64,000 nucleotides of DNA from Nitrobacter sp. 62-23 (GTDB lineage Bacteria; Pseudomonadota; Alphaproteobacteria; Rhizobiales; Xanthobacteraceae), in assembly GCF_001897285.1 (NCBI RefSeq), contig NZ_MKSM01000128.1, forward strand, positions 27,912 through 91,911. The letters are read 5' to 3'. The notes beneath the pieces are model-generated. The model was not told where the DNA came from and did not search any database. It was given only the letters and a program-made list of their open reading frames with translations. The position numbers and the translations under genes are program-made. Of the stretch, positions 1-9,600 are shown piece after piece. The first letter of the stretch is position 1. Each line of letters starts with the position of its first letter.

Positions 1-719
1 TGCATCTGCACCTGCTGGATCAGAACGCCGGCGCCGTACTGGTCCAGCGTCTTCTGCATCAGCTCCTGCACGGAGACTTCAATCTTGGTACGCTCGGAGG
101 TCAGGATCGGTTGAATATCCGAACGTCCGACCAGCTCGCGCATCGCGCTTTCCGCCACGGCCTTGACGGTGCCTTCCGGGTTCTGGATGTTGAACAGGAA
201 GTCACCAACTCCACCCGGCTTGATCCGCCACAACACGGTGAAATCGACGTCGACGATGTTTTCGTCGCCGGTCAGCATCAGGCTTTCCTCCGGCACATCG
301 CGCATCGTGCTGGTGTTGCGCGCCGGATCCTGCGCCAGCGTCAAACCGATATTGAGGGTCGAGACGCGCAGCGCCTTCGGCAGTAATACGGTCTCGATCG
401 GGTACGGCAGGTGATAGTTGAGGCCCGGCTGCACGGTCCGCACATGCTTGCCGAAGCGCAGGACCACGCCGAGTTCTTCCGATTGCACCCGGAAGAAGCC
501 GGACATGCCCCAGATCACAATGGCGCCGATCAGGATCACCGCGATGCCCATGCCGCTCAGATGTCCGCCCGGCAGCAACTGCCGGATGCGTTCCTGAGCA
601 CGGCGCAGCAGATCCTCGAGATCGGGCGGCTTCGGCCCCCCCGCCGGTTGCGGGCCGGATCCCCATGGTCCTTTCGGACCAGAGCCCCACGGACCTCCGC
701 TTTGATTCTTCCACGGCAT
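1..719 (-). CDS. hflK: HflK, SPFH-domain subunit of the HflKC complex (partial, 3' end outside window)
   Basis: Membrane-anchored SPFH (stomatin/prohibitin-like) protein that with HflC forms the complex modulating FtsH proteolysis at the inner membrane. About 239 N-terminal residues are present and the C-terminal part lies beyond base 1. The ATG at 719 begins MPWKNQSGGPWG and is followed by a Gly/Pro-rich cytoplasmic segment typical of HflK. A single membrane segment lies near residues 52-72, then comes the SPFH core (VVLRFGKHVRTVQPGLNYHL). It lies downstream of folA on the same strand across a 159-bp gap, and thyA-folA-hflK is an order I associate with this group of organisms. Family assignment is firm; only completeness is unknown. 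Confidence 0.93.
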   Translation of the reverse strand, partial: MPWKNQSGGPWGSGPKGPWGSGPQPAGGPKPPDLEDLLRRAQERIRQLLPGGHLSGMGIAVILIGAIVIWGMSGFFRVQSEELGVVLRFGKHVRTVQPGLNYHLPYPIETVLLPKALRVSTLNIGLTLAQDPARNTSTMRDVPEESLMLTGDENIVDVDFTVLWRIKPGGVGDFLFNIQNPEGTVKAVAESAMRELVGRSDIQPILTSERTKIEVSVQELMQKTLDQYGAGVLIQQVQM

Positions 720-878
720 CGATACTCTCCTCCGCGCGGATCCGGGCTTCGCAAACCCAGCCTCGCTCTGTCTGTTCGACCTTATAGGGGACGCACACGG
801 CCCTTACAACGCGGCTTGTTGGCTGCAAGGAGCTATATCCGAACAGAAGATTGTCAATGTTAACGTTGCGGGGTACGA

Positions 879-1415
879 TTACTGCGGCGTCCGACGGCGA
901 TATGTCACATAAGAATAGTCGCTGGTGTCGCCTGCTGCCGCCCCGTTTCGGCTCCGGTCGGTTTCGTGCCAGACTGACGGATCGATCGCGGGAAAAACGG
1001 CGTCGCCATCGATCTCGGCATGAACCTCCGTCACTTCGAGACGATCGGCCGCAGGCATTGTCGCAGCATAAATCTCCGCGCCGCCGATCACCGCGATCTC
1101 GGTGACCGAACGTCGCAGCGCATCCCCTCTTGCCACGATAAGGGCATCCGTCAGTGATCGCGTCACCACCGCCCCGATTGAAGCGAAGTCTGGATCGCGG
1201 GTGACGACGATATTGGTTCTCCCCGGCAACGGCCGGCGCAACGAGTCGAAGGTTTTGCGGCCCATCACGATCGGCTTGCCCATGGTGATGGCCTTGAATC
1301 GCTGCTGATCGGCGCGCAGCCGCCACGGGATCTCGTTGCCCCTCCCGATCACGCCGTTCTCAGCGGCCGCGACAATCAGGACCACTTCCAAACGTCGGGA
1401 GGCCGTCGCGATCAC
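879..1415 (-). CDS. folA: Dihydrofolate reductase
   Basis: NADPH-dependent reduction of dihydrofolate to tetrahydrofolate, regenerating the cofactor oxidised by ThyA. The product has 178 residues, normal for bacterial DHFR. Visible motifs are the N-terminal [18 protein letters not shown] (substrate and Met20-loop region), [14 protein letters not shown] (NADPH binding) and VIGGAEIYA. No ATG precedes the conserved N-terminus. I chose the GTG at 1415, which overlaps the thyA stop as GTGTGA and implies translational coupling. A second GTG at 1385 is possible and would remove ten residues. Co-location with thyA makes functional sense, because thymidylate synthesis consumes the folate that this enzyme recycles. 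Confidence 0.92.
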   Translation of the reverse strand: MIATASRRLEVVLIVAAAENGVIGRGNEIPWRLRADQQRFKAITMGKPIVMGRKTFDSLRRPLPGRTNIVVTRDPDFASIGAVVTRSLTDALIVARGDALRRSVTEIAVIGGAEIYAATMPAADRLEVTEVHAEIDGDAVFPAIDPSVWHETDRSRNGAAAGDTSDYSYVTYRRRTPQ

Positions 1416-2206
1416 ACCGCGACCTCGGCCTTGATGTGCGGATGGGGATCGTAGTTCTCGAGTTTGAAATCCTCGTAGCGGAATGCGAAGATATCCCTCA
1501 CCTCGGGATTGATCGTCATCGTCGGCAGCGGACGCGTCGGCCGCGTGAGCTGAAGCCGCGCCTGGTCGAGGTGATTCGAATAGAGGTGCGCATCGCCGAG
1601 GCTGTGCACGAAGTCCCCGGGCTTGAACCCCGTGACCTGCGCGACCATCATCGTCAGCAACGCATAGGACGCGATGTTGAAGGGCACGCCCAGAAACACA
1701 TCCGCCGAGCGCTGATAAAGCTGGCACGACAATTTTCCGTTGGCGACATAGAACTGAAACAGGCAGTGACACGGCGGCAGCGCCATCCTGTCGACATCGG
1801 CCGGATTCCAAGCGCTGACGATCAGCCGCCGCGAATCCGGATTGCGCCGGATCATGTCGACGACACTGGCGATCTGATCGATGCTGCGTCCGTCCGGCGC
1901 AGGCCATGAGCGCCACTGCGAACCGTAGACGGGGCCGAGATCGCCGTTGGCGTCCGCCCACTCATCCCATATCGAGACGCCGTTGTCTGTCAGGTACTTG
2001 ATATTGGTATCGCCCTTCAGGAACCAGAGCAGTTCATGCACGATCGATTTGAGCGGAAGCTTCTTGGTGGTCAGCATCGGAAATCCGGATGCGAGATTGA
2101 AGCGCATCTGATGCCCGAAAATGGACAACGTTCCGGTCCCGGTGCGGTCATGTTTCTCCACACCGTCGCTGAGTATTCGTTCGAGCAGATCGTGGTACTG
2201 GTTCAT
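1412..2206 (-). CDS. thyA: Thymidylate synthase (ThyA)
   Basis: Methylates dUMP to dTMP using methylene-tetrahydrofolate. At 264 residues it matches the short E. coli-type enzyme. Visible signatures are the N-terminal [17 protein letters not shown] phosphate-binding segment, the catalytic cysteine in [10 protein letters not shown] near residue 146, [17 protein letters not shown], and HLYSNHLDQ. The C-terminus IKAEVAV closes the active site in this family. The start is the ATG of [12 protein letters not shown], which aligns with known enzymes. Its stop overlaps the proposed folA start. It is transcribed divergently from the ssrA region. Confidence 0.97.
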   Translation of the reverse strand: MNQYHDLLERILSDGVEKHDRTGTGTLSIFGHQMRFNLASGFPMLTTKKLPLKSIVHELLWFLKGDTNIKYLTDNGVSIWDEWADANGDLGPVYGSQWRSWPAPDGRSIDQIASVVDMIRRNPDSRRLIVSAWNPADVDRMALPPCHCLFQFYVANGKLSCQLYQRSADVFLGVPFNIASYALLTMMVAQVTGFKPGDFVHSLGDAHLYSNHLDQARLQLTRPTRPLPTMTINPEVRDIFAFRYEDFKLENYDPHPHIKAEVAV

Positions 2207-2401
2207 GGCTTGGCGCTGCTGGACGGCTGAACCGAGCGCCTGACCCGTCTTCGGGTGGCGGCGACTGGAGCCTGCGGTTCATCTCAGAATGGATTCGCGC
2301 GGCCTCCCTGGCAAGACCGGCTGCGTCGTAAGGCTGCGGGACCGGGCGAGATTTCCCCGCTCAAATATGCCGCCAAGCATCTTTTTTCATCCGGGATTGA
2401 G

Positions 2402-2750
2402 GATTATATTGGGGTCGCCGGTTCGCCGGCTATGGAAATAAATGGCCGCCGTAATAAACCATTCGGACCCGGGGGCAGTACCCGGCGCCTCCACCAGAGC
2501 CCGACCCGGCTTTCGTTCTTTAAAACTGCGGGTTCCGGCGGGGGCGAAACAGGATCGACGAGGGCGTAAAGGGCTCGCTTTTTCCCGGTATGGTTCCGCC
2601 GTTATCGGGCTATGCAATAGTTGCAAACGACAACTATGCTCCGGTTGCTCAGGCTGCGTAACGCGGTTTGAAAGACCACTCTGAAGTCCTGATGGGTTAA
2701 GCTCCGTCAGGCGGGGTTCGGAGGCACCTGGCAACAGAAGCCTCCACTTT
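2402..2750 (+). ncRNA. ssrA: Transfer-messenger RNA, circularly permuted two-piece type
   Basis: The acceptor piece comes first. It has a T-arm-like CCGGG-loop-CCCGG stem at about 2470-2484 and ends GGCGCCTCCACCA at 2496, with an encoded CCA. After a roughly 43-nt spacer the coding piece starts at about 2540 with GGGGGCG, which can pair with the CGCCTCC before the CCA (one G-U pair) to rebuild the acceptor stem. The tag reading frame at 2623-2661 encodes ANDNYAPVAQAA and then TAA; the terminal Ala-Ala is the protease signal. Pseudoknot-like pairing GGAGGC/GCCTCC at 2730-2745 marks the 3' part. This permuted arrangement is established for alphaproteobacteria. The outer ends are estimates. Confidence 0.93.
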
Positions 2751-2929
2751 ATCCATTCCACTCTCCGGCAAACCGGCGGCGAGAGTTTCACCGGCCGGAC
2801 CCAACCGCTGCTGACCCGGCGAGATTGCCGGAGTATCATAGGCGGAGGGCGCGAGTCGGCTAAAGACATCCGCAACCAGATTTACGCAACCAGATTTGCA
2901 CGATACCGCAGAAGCGACGAGACCAGCCG

Positions 2930-3442
2930 ATGGCAACCGATCATATCCGCTACGATGTGCTTACGAGCGAGGCGATGCGCGGCGTTCTGCGTCGGGTGCT
3001 GACGGACGCCGCCGAACAGGGGTTGCCGGGTGAGCATCACTTTTTCATCACCTTCCTGTCGAAGGCCGACGGGGTGAAGATATCGTCCCGCCTTCTGGCG
3101 CAGTATCCTGAGGAAATGACCATCATTCTCCAGCACCAGTTCTGGGATCTGACGGTGAGCGAGGATCACTTCGAGGTCGGCCTGTCGTTCGGCGGCGTTC
3201 CCGAACGCCTGGTGGTTCCTTTCAACGCGATCAAGAGCTTTTTCGACCCGTCCGTCCAGTTCGGTCTGCAGTTCGAGCCGGCCGACACCGCGACAGCCAA
3301 GGCTGCCGAGCCCTCGGCAGCGCCTGCGCCGGAGGCCCTGGCCGTTCCGCAAGCTTCCGCCCCGCCCGCCGAGACCGAAGACAAGCCCAAGCCCGGCGCA
3401 GGCGCCGAGGTTGTCAGGCTGGACCGCTTCCGCAAGAAGTAG
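2930..3442 (+). CDS. sspB: SspB, ClpXP adaptor for ssrA-tagged proteins (alpha type)
   Basis: Adaptor that binds ssrA-tagged proteins and tethers them to ClpX for degradation. The product has 170 residues. Residues 1-110 form the SspB fold (HHFFITFLSKADGVKISSRL, MTIILQHQFWDL, FGGVPERLVVPF). A Pro/Ala-rich flexible linker covers about 115-155. A short basic tail, EVVRLDRFRKK, fits the ClpX-docking peptide found at the end of SspB proteins. The gene follows ssrA on the same strand with about 180 bases between them, so the tag and its delivery factor sit side by side. The fold, linker and tail together support the call strongly. Confidence 0.93.
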   Translation: MATDHIRYDVLTSEAMRGVLRRVLTDAAEQGLPGEHHFFITFLSKADGVKISSRLLAQYPEEMTIILQHQFWDLTVSEDHFEVGLSFGGVPERLVVPFNAIKSFFDPSVQFGLQFEPADTATAKAAEPSAAPAPEALAVPQASAPPAETEDKPKPGAGAEVVRLDRFRKK

Positions 3443-3531
3443 TGCGCGTTGCATTCGCCGAGTTGTCCCAATCCGCGGCGATGGGCTGGTTGCATTTGCC
3501 GTCGCCGCGCCGAGCACAACGGACTTGATCC

Positions 3532-4941
3532 ATGGCTTCGTCATCACGCAGAGCAGCAACGCGCACGGAAACCGACAGCTTCGGCCCCATCGACGTCCAG
3601 GCCGACCGCTACTGGGGAGCCCAGACCGAGCGCAGCCGGCAGAACTTCCGTATCGGCGACGATCGTATGCCGATGCCGCTCATCCGGGCGCTTGGCATCG
3701 TCAAACTCGCAGCCGCGCAGACCAATCGCGAACTCGGCCTGCTCGACCGGCGGCGCGCGACCGCAATCATCCGCGCCGCGCGTGAAGTTATCGACGGCAA
3801 GCTCGACGATCATTTTCCGCTGGTGGTCTGGCAGACGGGCTCGGGCACCCAGACCAACATGAACCTCAACGAGGTGATCGCGAACCGCGCCAACGAACTG
3901 CTCGGCGGAGACCTTGGCGCCAAAAAGCCTGTTCATCCCAACGACCACGTCAATATGAGCCAGTCGTCGAACGACTCGTTTCCGACGGCCATGCACATCG
4001 CCGCGGCCCAAGGCATTACGTCCGACCTGGTTCCCGCTCTCGCCGCGCTGCTAAAGGCGCTGCGCAAGAAGGAAAAGGCGTTCGCTCGTATCGTCAAGAT
4101 CGGCCGGACTCACACCCAGGACGCGACCCCGCTGACGCTCGGCCAGGAATTCTCCGGCTACGCGGCGCAGGTCGAGAGCGGCCTCTCGCGGCTTCGAGCC
4201 GTGCTGGAGGACCTCTACCCGCTGGCTCAAGGCGGAACCGCCGTCGGCACCGGGCTGAACTCGAAGCCGAAGTTTGCGAAGCTGTTCGCAAAGCACGCGG
4301 CGGCGCTGACGAAACTTCCATTCATCAGTGCGCCCAACAAATTCGAGGCGCTGGCTTCCAACGACGCCTATGTTTTTGCTCACGGAGCGATCAACGCGGT
4401 CGCAACCGGCCTGTTCAAGATCGCGAACGATATTCGCCTGCTGGGGTCCGGGCCACGTTCCGGCCTTGGAGAATTGATCCTTCCCGAAAACGAGCCCGGA
4501 TCGTCGATCATGCCGGGAAAGGTCAATCCGACACAGTGCGAAGCGGTCACCATGGTTTGCTGCCGGGTGTTTGGAAACCAGGCCACGATTACCGTCGCCG
4601 GCAGCCAGGGTCACTTCGAACTCAACGTTTACAAGCCGGTTCTCGCCTATTGCATGGTCAACTCCATCCAATTGCTCAGCGACGTGGTGCGTTCCTTCAC
4701 CGAGCACTGCATCGAGGGCATCCGCGCCGACGAGAAGCGGATCAGCGAGCTGATGCAACGCTCGCTGATGCTGGTTACGGCGCTCGCACCACGGATCGGT
4801 TACGATAACGCCGCAAAGGTCGCCAAAGCCGCCCACGCCCGCGGCACGACCCTGAAGGAGGAGGCTCAACGGCTGGGCTTCGTCACGGCCGCGGAGTTCG
4901 ACCGGCTGGTGCAGCCTGACAAAATGACGCACCCCGGATGA
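3532..4941 (+). CDS. fumC: Class II fumarate hydratase (FumC)
   Basis: Iron-independent fumarase interconverting fumarate and malate in the TCA cycle, normally a cytoplasmic homotetramer. The 469 residues match the family length of about 465. Conserved blocks are the [10 protein letters not shown] and [13 protein letters not shown] substrate-binding segments, the [18 protein letters not shown] catalytic histidine region, and the superfamily signature [15 protein letters not shown]. The first dozen residues ([13 protein letters not shown]) are unconserved, so a slightly later start cannot be excluded. The gene starts 90 bases after sspB on the same strand. Confidence 0.96.
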   Translation: MASSSRRAATRTETDSFGPIDVQADRYWGAQTERSRQNFRIGDDRMPMPLIRALGIVKLAAAQTNRELGLLDRRRATAIIRAAREVIDGKLDDHFPLVVWQTGSGTQTNMNLNEVIANRANELLGGDLGAKKPVHPNDHVNMSQSSNDSFPTAMHIAAAQGITSDLVPALAALLKALRKKEKAFARIVKIGRTHTQDATPLTLGQEFSGYAAQVESGLSRLRAVLEDLYPLAQGGTAVGTGLNSKPKFAKLFAKHAAALTKLPFISAPNKFEALASNDAYVFAHGAINAVATGLFKIANDIRLLGSGPRSGLGELILPENEPGSSIMPGKVNPTQCEAVTMVCCRVFGNQATITVAGSQGHFELNVYKPVLAYCMVNSIQLLSDVVRSFTEHCIEGIRADEKRISELMQRSLMLVTALAPRIGYDNAAKVAKAAHARGTTLKEEAQRLGFVTAAEFDRLVQPDKMTHPG

Positions 4942-5182
4942 CGCCCCTTTAACGCCCTTCTCCGGATGCACTTTCCCGACCACGCCGGCCGGAAGGCCGA
5001 CATTCTAAAAAACGACCTTTCCGAAATAGTTATGTTTCATATTCGTCTCTTGATTTAGCGAATATTTTCTATCACTGTTGCGGTGCATCATGGTAGGGCA
5101 CGCATAGCCTCTTGTGCAGAGCGCGATATTTTCAGCTTTGCAGGTACGCGTTCCCGGCGTTTTTGAGATGGCGGAATCGGTC

Positions 5183-5371
5183 ATGGGGGACGTGGTCAAT
5201 CTGAACAGGCGGAGAAAACGCGCCGAACGGGAGCGCATGGCTGCGGTTGCCGACGCCAATCGCGCACGCTTCGGCCGACCCAAGGCGGAACGCGATCTCA
5301 ACGAACAGCGGATGATTCGCGAGAAAAAGCTGCTCGATCAGCACCGCCTCGACGCCGAGGACGCACCATGA
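5183..5371 (+). CDS. DUF4169 family small protein
   Basis: Small basic protein of 62 residues, rich in Arg, Lys and Glu and predicted largely helical (VVNLNRRRKRAERERM, then ANRARFGRPKAERDL). This matches the alphaproteobacterial DUF4169 family, whose function is unknown. I selected the ATG at 5183 because family members begin at the VVNLNR block; ATG at 5168 would add MAESV. Its stop overlaps the start of the next gene by four bases (ATGA), so the two are probably co-translated. Pairing with an RHH_4 protein suggests a shared regulatory or nucleic-acid-associated role, which is inference. Confidence 0.8.
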   Translation: MGDVVNLNRRRKRAERERMAAVADANRARFGRPKAERDLNEQRMIREKKLLDQHRLDAEDAP

Positions 5372-5619
5372 AATCGCCGGTGGTGAAACGATCGATCGTG
5401 GTGGCCGGCCACAAGACCAGCGTGAGCCTCGAGGAAGCGTTCTGGAACGGGATGAAAGAAATCTCGGGTCTCCGCGAGATGACGCTGTCCGAACTGGTCG
5501 GTGAGATCGACAGCAACCGTCAGCAGGGTAACCTCTCCTCGGCTATCCGCCTTTTCGTCCTGGACTACTTTCGAAGCCGCGCGGCCGCCTCGGAATCCGA
5601 GAACAGCCCCGGCGCCTGA
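5368..5619 (+). CDS. Ribbon-helix-helix domain protein (RHH_4 family), copy 1
   Basis: An 83-residue protein consisting almost entirely of one ribbon-helix-helix fold. The strand segment VVKRSIVVAGHKTSVSLEE is followed by a helix (FWNGMKEISGLREM) and a second helix (LSELVGEIDSNR), then NLSSAIRLFVLDYFR. This fits the RHH_4 family, a presumed DNA-binding dimer; its target is unknown. It overlaps the upstream DUF4169 gene by ATGA. A closely related paralogue lies at 6069-6455, after a repeat. The short Ala/Ser tail is unconserved. Confidence 0.85.
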   Translation: MKSPVVKRSIVVAGHKTSVSLEEAFWNGMKEISGLREMTLSELVGEIDSNRQQGNLSSAIRLFVLDYFRSRAAASESENSPGA

Positions 5620-6068
5620 TGGCGGCATCGAATCCCGTCGACAACCCCCGTCCGTAAATCCTCTCCACAGGTCGTGTACTTCGGCCCGCTTGCGTCGGCG
5701 TAGGGGTAACGAAATACACTTAGGTTGTTTCCCGAATACCGGCGCTCGGCCTTTTCAGCTAGTTATATCTGCACCTCGATGATCCACACGGTGCCGATCG
5801 GAGGTGGGCCGCGGAAGATCACCTGCATGCCCGCGGGCGCGGTCCACCGATGGTCTGCAGTGTCGCTAGAGTCTGTTTTAGCTGCGTTGAACCAGACTCG
5901 TCGCATATCTTTTTGTTTGAGCATGATCTTTTCCGAAAACCGGTTTCCACTTTCGGGATCATGCTCCAACGCAATTCAAACCACCACGCGTCCGGTGAAA
6001 TATCATCGTGCGCCGATGACGACGGCTGACAGATGACCATGCTTGCCGGAAACCAGATGGAGCCAACC
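5620..6068. other. Intergenic region between the two RHH genes
   Basis: No convincing gene was found. Its main content is one copy of a roughly 100-bp palindromic repeat at 5868-5968, described separately. The remainder shows no reading frame with recognisable similarity. Confidence 0.5.
5868..5968. repeat. Short interspersed repeat, family R1, copy 1
   Basis: Runs from TAGAGTCTGTTTTAGCTG through GAGCATGATCTTTTCCGAAA to CGGGATCATGCTCC. It contains two inverted repeats, AGTCTG...CAGACT and GAGCATGATC...GATCATGCTC. Copies 2 and 3 are at 6553-6680 and 33636-33738. It looks like a non-coding palindromic element, of a kind common in Bradyrhizobium relatives. Confidence 0.8.
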
Positions 6069-6455
6069 ATGCGAAACGATCAAAACGGCGATCAAAACGG
6101 CAAGCCAGGATCTTTACGCGAATATGCCGTCGTCAAACGATCGGTGGTCGTCGGCGGTCACAAGACCAGCGTGAGCCTTGAGGATGCATTCTGGATAGGC
6201 CTGAAAGACATCGCGATGCGGCGAGGCCTGACCCTTTCCACGCAGATCGCCTCGATCGACACCACTCGCAGGACCGGGAATCTGTCCTCGGCGATCCGCC
6301 TGTACGTGCTGGAGCATTTTCGTACGCGGGCGGCGAGCGCCATGTTCATCGGCGAACGCCAGACCCCGTCGACGCGACTTACACCGTTTGGCTCGGAAAT
6401 AGCCGCGACACCCCCGGTTCTGACAGAACCTCGCTCCGACAAGTTCTCAGTCTAA
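6069..6455 (+). CDS. Ribbon-helix-helix domain protein (RHH_4 family), copy 2
   Basis: Paralogue of the 5368-5619 gene. The shared core runs VVKRSVVVGGHKTSVSLED, then FWIGLKDIAMRRGLTLS and NLSSAIRLYVLEHFRTRAA. I chose the ATG at 6069 because GGAG lies six bases upstream; in-frame ATGs at 6033 and 6057 would add up to 12 residues. The resulting protein has 128 residues with a 20-30 residue polar N-terminal extension and an unconserved C-terminal tail of about 40 residues. It has no DUF4169 partner, unlike copy 1. A presumed DNA-binding regulator with unknown target. Confidence 0.82.
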   Translation: MRNDQNGDQNGKPGSLREYAVVKRSVVVGGHKTSVSLEDAFWIGLKDIAMRRGLTLSTQIASIDTTRRTGNLSSAIRLYVLEHFRTRAASAMFIGERQTPSTRLTPFGSEIAATPPVLTEPRSDKFSV

Positions 6456-6552
6456 AGTTTTCAAGTCTAAAGAGCCGGTCGCGCTGAGGCCGGCGGCCTC
6501 TGCACCAGCGGCTCTAGCGTTTTCGAGCGAAGCAGATCCTCGGTCAAGAACC

Positions 6553-6680
6553 TAGAGTCTGTTTTAACTGCATTGAATCAGACTCACCGCTTATCTTTTT
6601 GTTTGAGCATGATCTTTTCCGAAAACCTGTTTCCATCCCGGATCAAGTCCGGAGCAGGCTTTTTCGGGATCATGCTCTAG
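6553..6680. repeat. Short interspersed repeat, family R1, copy 2 (overlaps asmA-like stop)
   Basis: Same ends as copy 1 (CTAGAGTCTGTTTTAACTG ... CGGGATCATGCTCTAG). An extra small hairpin with arms CCCGGATCAAG and CCGGAGCAGGC is inserted before the last arm. Its terminal CTAG contributes the TAG stop codon of the AsmA-family gene ending at 6677. Confidence 0.8.
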
Positions 6681-9600
6681 CGAGAGGCAGGTCTCGAAAT
6701 CGGCGCAGGCCGGGTCTGGAACGGCCAAGGCAGACGCCCGAGCCATGGCAGCGCCGAGGCACTCGATGTCTGCGGCGCGGCGGCCGGACGCGGCGGGACA
6801 GCCAACCGCGCTTTCGCGCGAACCCGGCGTGGATCGCGCTTCGGCACGGGCGCGTTGGCGATGGCCACGTCATTCGTCGCCGATGGTTCGGCAGAAACAT
6901 CAGCCGGTTCAACTGGAAGCGACGCCGTCACTGCTGGCGCCGGAGCGCTCATCGGGGCTTTCGCGCGAGACCATCGCGGATCACGCTTCGGTACGGGCGC
7001 GTTGGCGATGGGCACGTCATCCACCACCGACGGTTCGGCCGAAACCTCAGGTGCCGCAGCCGGAAGCGATGCCACCGCCGGCTCCGAAATGCTCATCCGG
7101 GCTTTCGCGCGAGACCACCGCGGATCACGTTTCGGCACGGGCGCATTAGCGATGGGCACGTCATCTGTCGCCGATGGTTCGGCGGAAACGTCAGGCGGTG
7201 CAGCCGGAAGCGATGCCGTCACTGCCGGCGGAGGCTCAGAAGGCGGCTTGGGTGGCGCCGCCATGCTTTGCTCCATCGAATCGAGCCTGCGGGTTTCGCG
7301 ATCGATCGCCTTCAACGCAAGCCAGGAGGATAGCGCCGCAACATCCACGCTCGGACTGATCGTATCGGGCGACCCAGCCGCGAAGATCTGAATTTCCGGA
7401 CGATCGTTTGCAGCCCCGACCGTGGTCGAGGCAAGGCCGGCGCGAATATCGACCTGATCCGCAGCGATGTCATAACCGCCGGAGACGATGGCGCGCGCGC
7501 CCTCACCTTCCAGAGCGGTTGCGCTGACGCGCACGCGGCCATCTTTCACGGTAAACGGAATTTGCACTGACGCGACAGCCAACGGATTCTCGGACAGAGA
7601 CTGCTCCACGGTCTGTTGCAGTTTGGCGTCGTCCGACGGACCTCCCTCTCCTGCATTGATCGCAGCGTTGAACGCGTGCGGGTCAAGTCCTGGAATGCGG
7701 GCACGGTCGAGCGTGATGAGACCGTTGCCGGACAGGGCTCCCGACAGCGCGGTCGCACTGCGACCCTGACTCGCAAGCGTGATCTGCGCCGAGGCGCGGC
7801 CTGCAGGCATCGCCAGCTTGCCGTAGTGCAACGCCGGTCCGTCGACGTTCCTGAGTTGAACGTCCGCATTGAGGGCAACACCTTCGGCGGCTTGCCCTAG
7901 CTCGATACGCGCTGTGGCGTCTCCCTCGCCGATCTTCCCTTTCATCGCATCGAACGTCAGGGAATGGCCATCCCCTTTGACAATGCCTTTGACAGGCCGC
8001 AACTCAATGCCTCCCGGCAATACGCCGCGCAGCGCCTCGAATACGAGCTGACCGCGCCAACCTGCCGGCAGACCGGCACGCAGCGGCTCTGCGGTATCGT
8101 GGCGCGCGGTGCCGACAACGAATCCAAACGCCGAGGCCAGATCGAGCATGTCCATTCCGATCTCGCCCTCGACGACGTTTTCATTGCCGAAATTCACCGC
8201 AACGCGCCCGCGCATGTGGCTACCCGCCGCAGTGCCGTCGAGATCATGGAAGATCGCTTTGCTGCCGGCCAGCGTGACATGTGACGACAGGCTGACGTTC
8301 CGGGCGCGAGGATCGGATGACTTGAGATCCAGCAGCGGTCCGAGATCGAGGCGGCGCACTGCGAAATTGAGATCAGCCTTCCGATCCGATGACCATGGCT
8401 CCATCGTTCCTTTTATCTCGGCATCCAGATCCGTTCCCGACACCTTCGCATTCAGCCGTATCGGGGCATGCCATGCGCCCGTCGCTGTCGCCTTCAGCAC
8501 GGCGCCATCGCCAACTGCGATCACGCGATCAAGACCGAGCAAGGCCGGCAAGGCTCCGCCTCGTTCCGCCGTCAGCTTCGTCCGGAGCGTAACCTCGCTT
8601 CGTGCCAATGCATCGAGATCGGCTGCGCGCAAATCCGCAAGCGAGGACGCCGCAGCCAGCGACAGCGTGCCTTTCAGTTGCGGCAGATCGACATCGAGCT
8701 TGGCGCTGGCTTCGACCTTGTTCTCATCGGCAGGGCTTTTATCGGCATTCAACGTGAGGTGAAACTGCGCGGCTCCTGCGGCTGCCGGCATCGCATCGAG
8801 TCGAGCCGCGACAGTCGGCGCCACCGGAGCAATCAGGCCCGTCACCTGTGCCATCGACGCCGACGTCGCATTCAACGTCAACCGGCCGGTTGCATTCACG
8901 CGGTCGAACGTGCCGGACCCCTCTATCGCAAGGCCTCCGGGCGAGCCGATTTTCAACTGCTCGAGCGAGATTGCCGTTGACCCATAGTTCAATCTGGCGA
9001 TGAACGGACGCAACTCCTGCCCCGCCGATATCGCGTTTCCGACGTTCAATGCGAGGTGTCCTTCATCCGGCCAGCCGCTTTGCGGGCCAGCAATGGCGCG
9101 GATCAGGCTGGCCGCTGCATCGAGATCGAGACGATCCGCCTTGAGTTCGGCATCGAGGCGCGCCCCCTTCCCGGCCGTCGGATTGATAAACGCCAGTCCC
9201 CCTTCAACGCTGCCACCCTCGATATCAGCCTTGAACTGGTCCAAGGCGACATGGCCTGAATCGACATTCAAATTACCGCGCAGACGCAACGGCTTTTGGC
9301 TTTCGCGGGCGATTTTGTCTCGGCCTTGCAGCCAGCCGACAAAGGTATCTGGATCGGACGATTGAATGTCGAGCATACCGTTGAATTGGGTCGATTGCCC
9401 CGCCCGCGCCCCCTGATCGTCAAGCACCACCTGCGTTGCGCCGGGCGCGCGGAATTCCACTCGGCCGACGGCCCATGACGCAGCATCGCCGCGCAAGTCA
9501 ATGCGGAAATTTTGTATCGGACGACTGCCCAGCATGATCTGGTCGGCACTGATCCCGATGTCAGCAGCCAGCGGAGCTGGCGGAATTTTGGCCAGAATAC

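Noticed and set aside
831-870. Possible promoter (TTGACA with a TATA-like box) between folA and hflK
   Set aside because: The spacing between the two boxes is only about 14 bases, and alphaproteobacterial promoters are too variable to support a call.
202-1326. Long open frame opposite and across hflK/folA
   Set aside because: Arg/Ala/Asp-rich shadow of the high-GC hflK and folA genes with no family match. The folA frame itself explains the region.
8109-8762. Plus-strand open frame of 217 codons inside the AsmA-family gene
   Set aside because: Ser/Arg/Pro-biased antisense shadow of a clear coding sequence.
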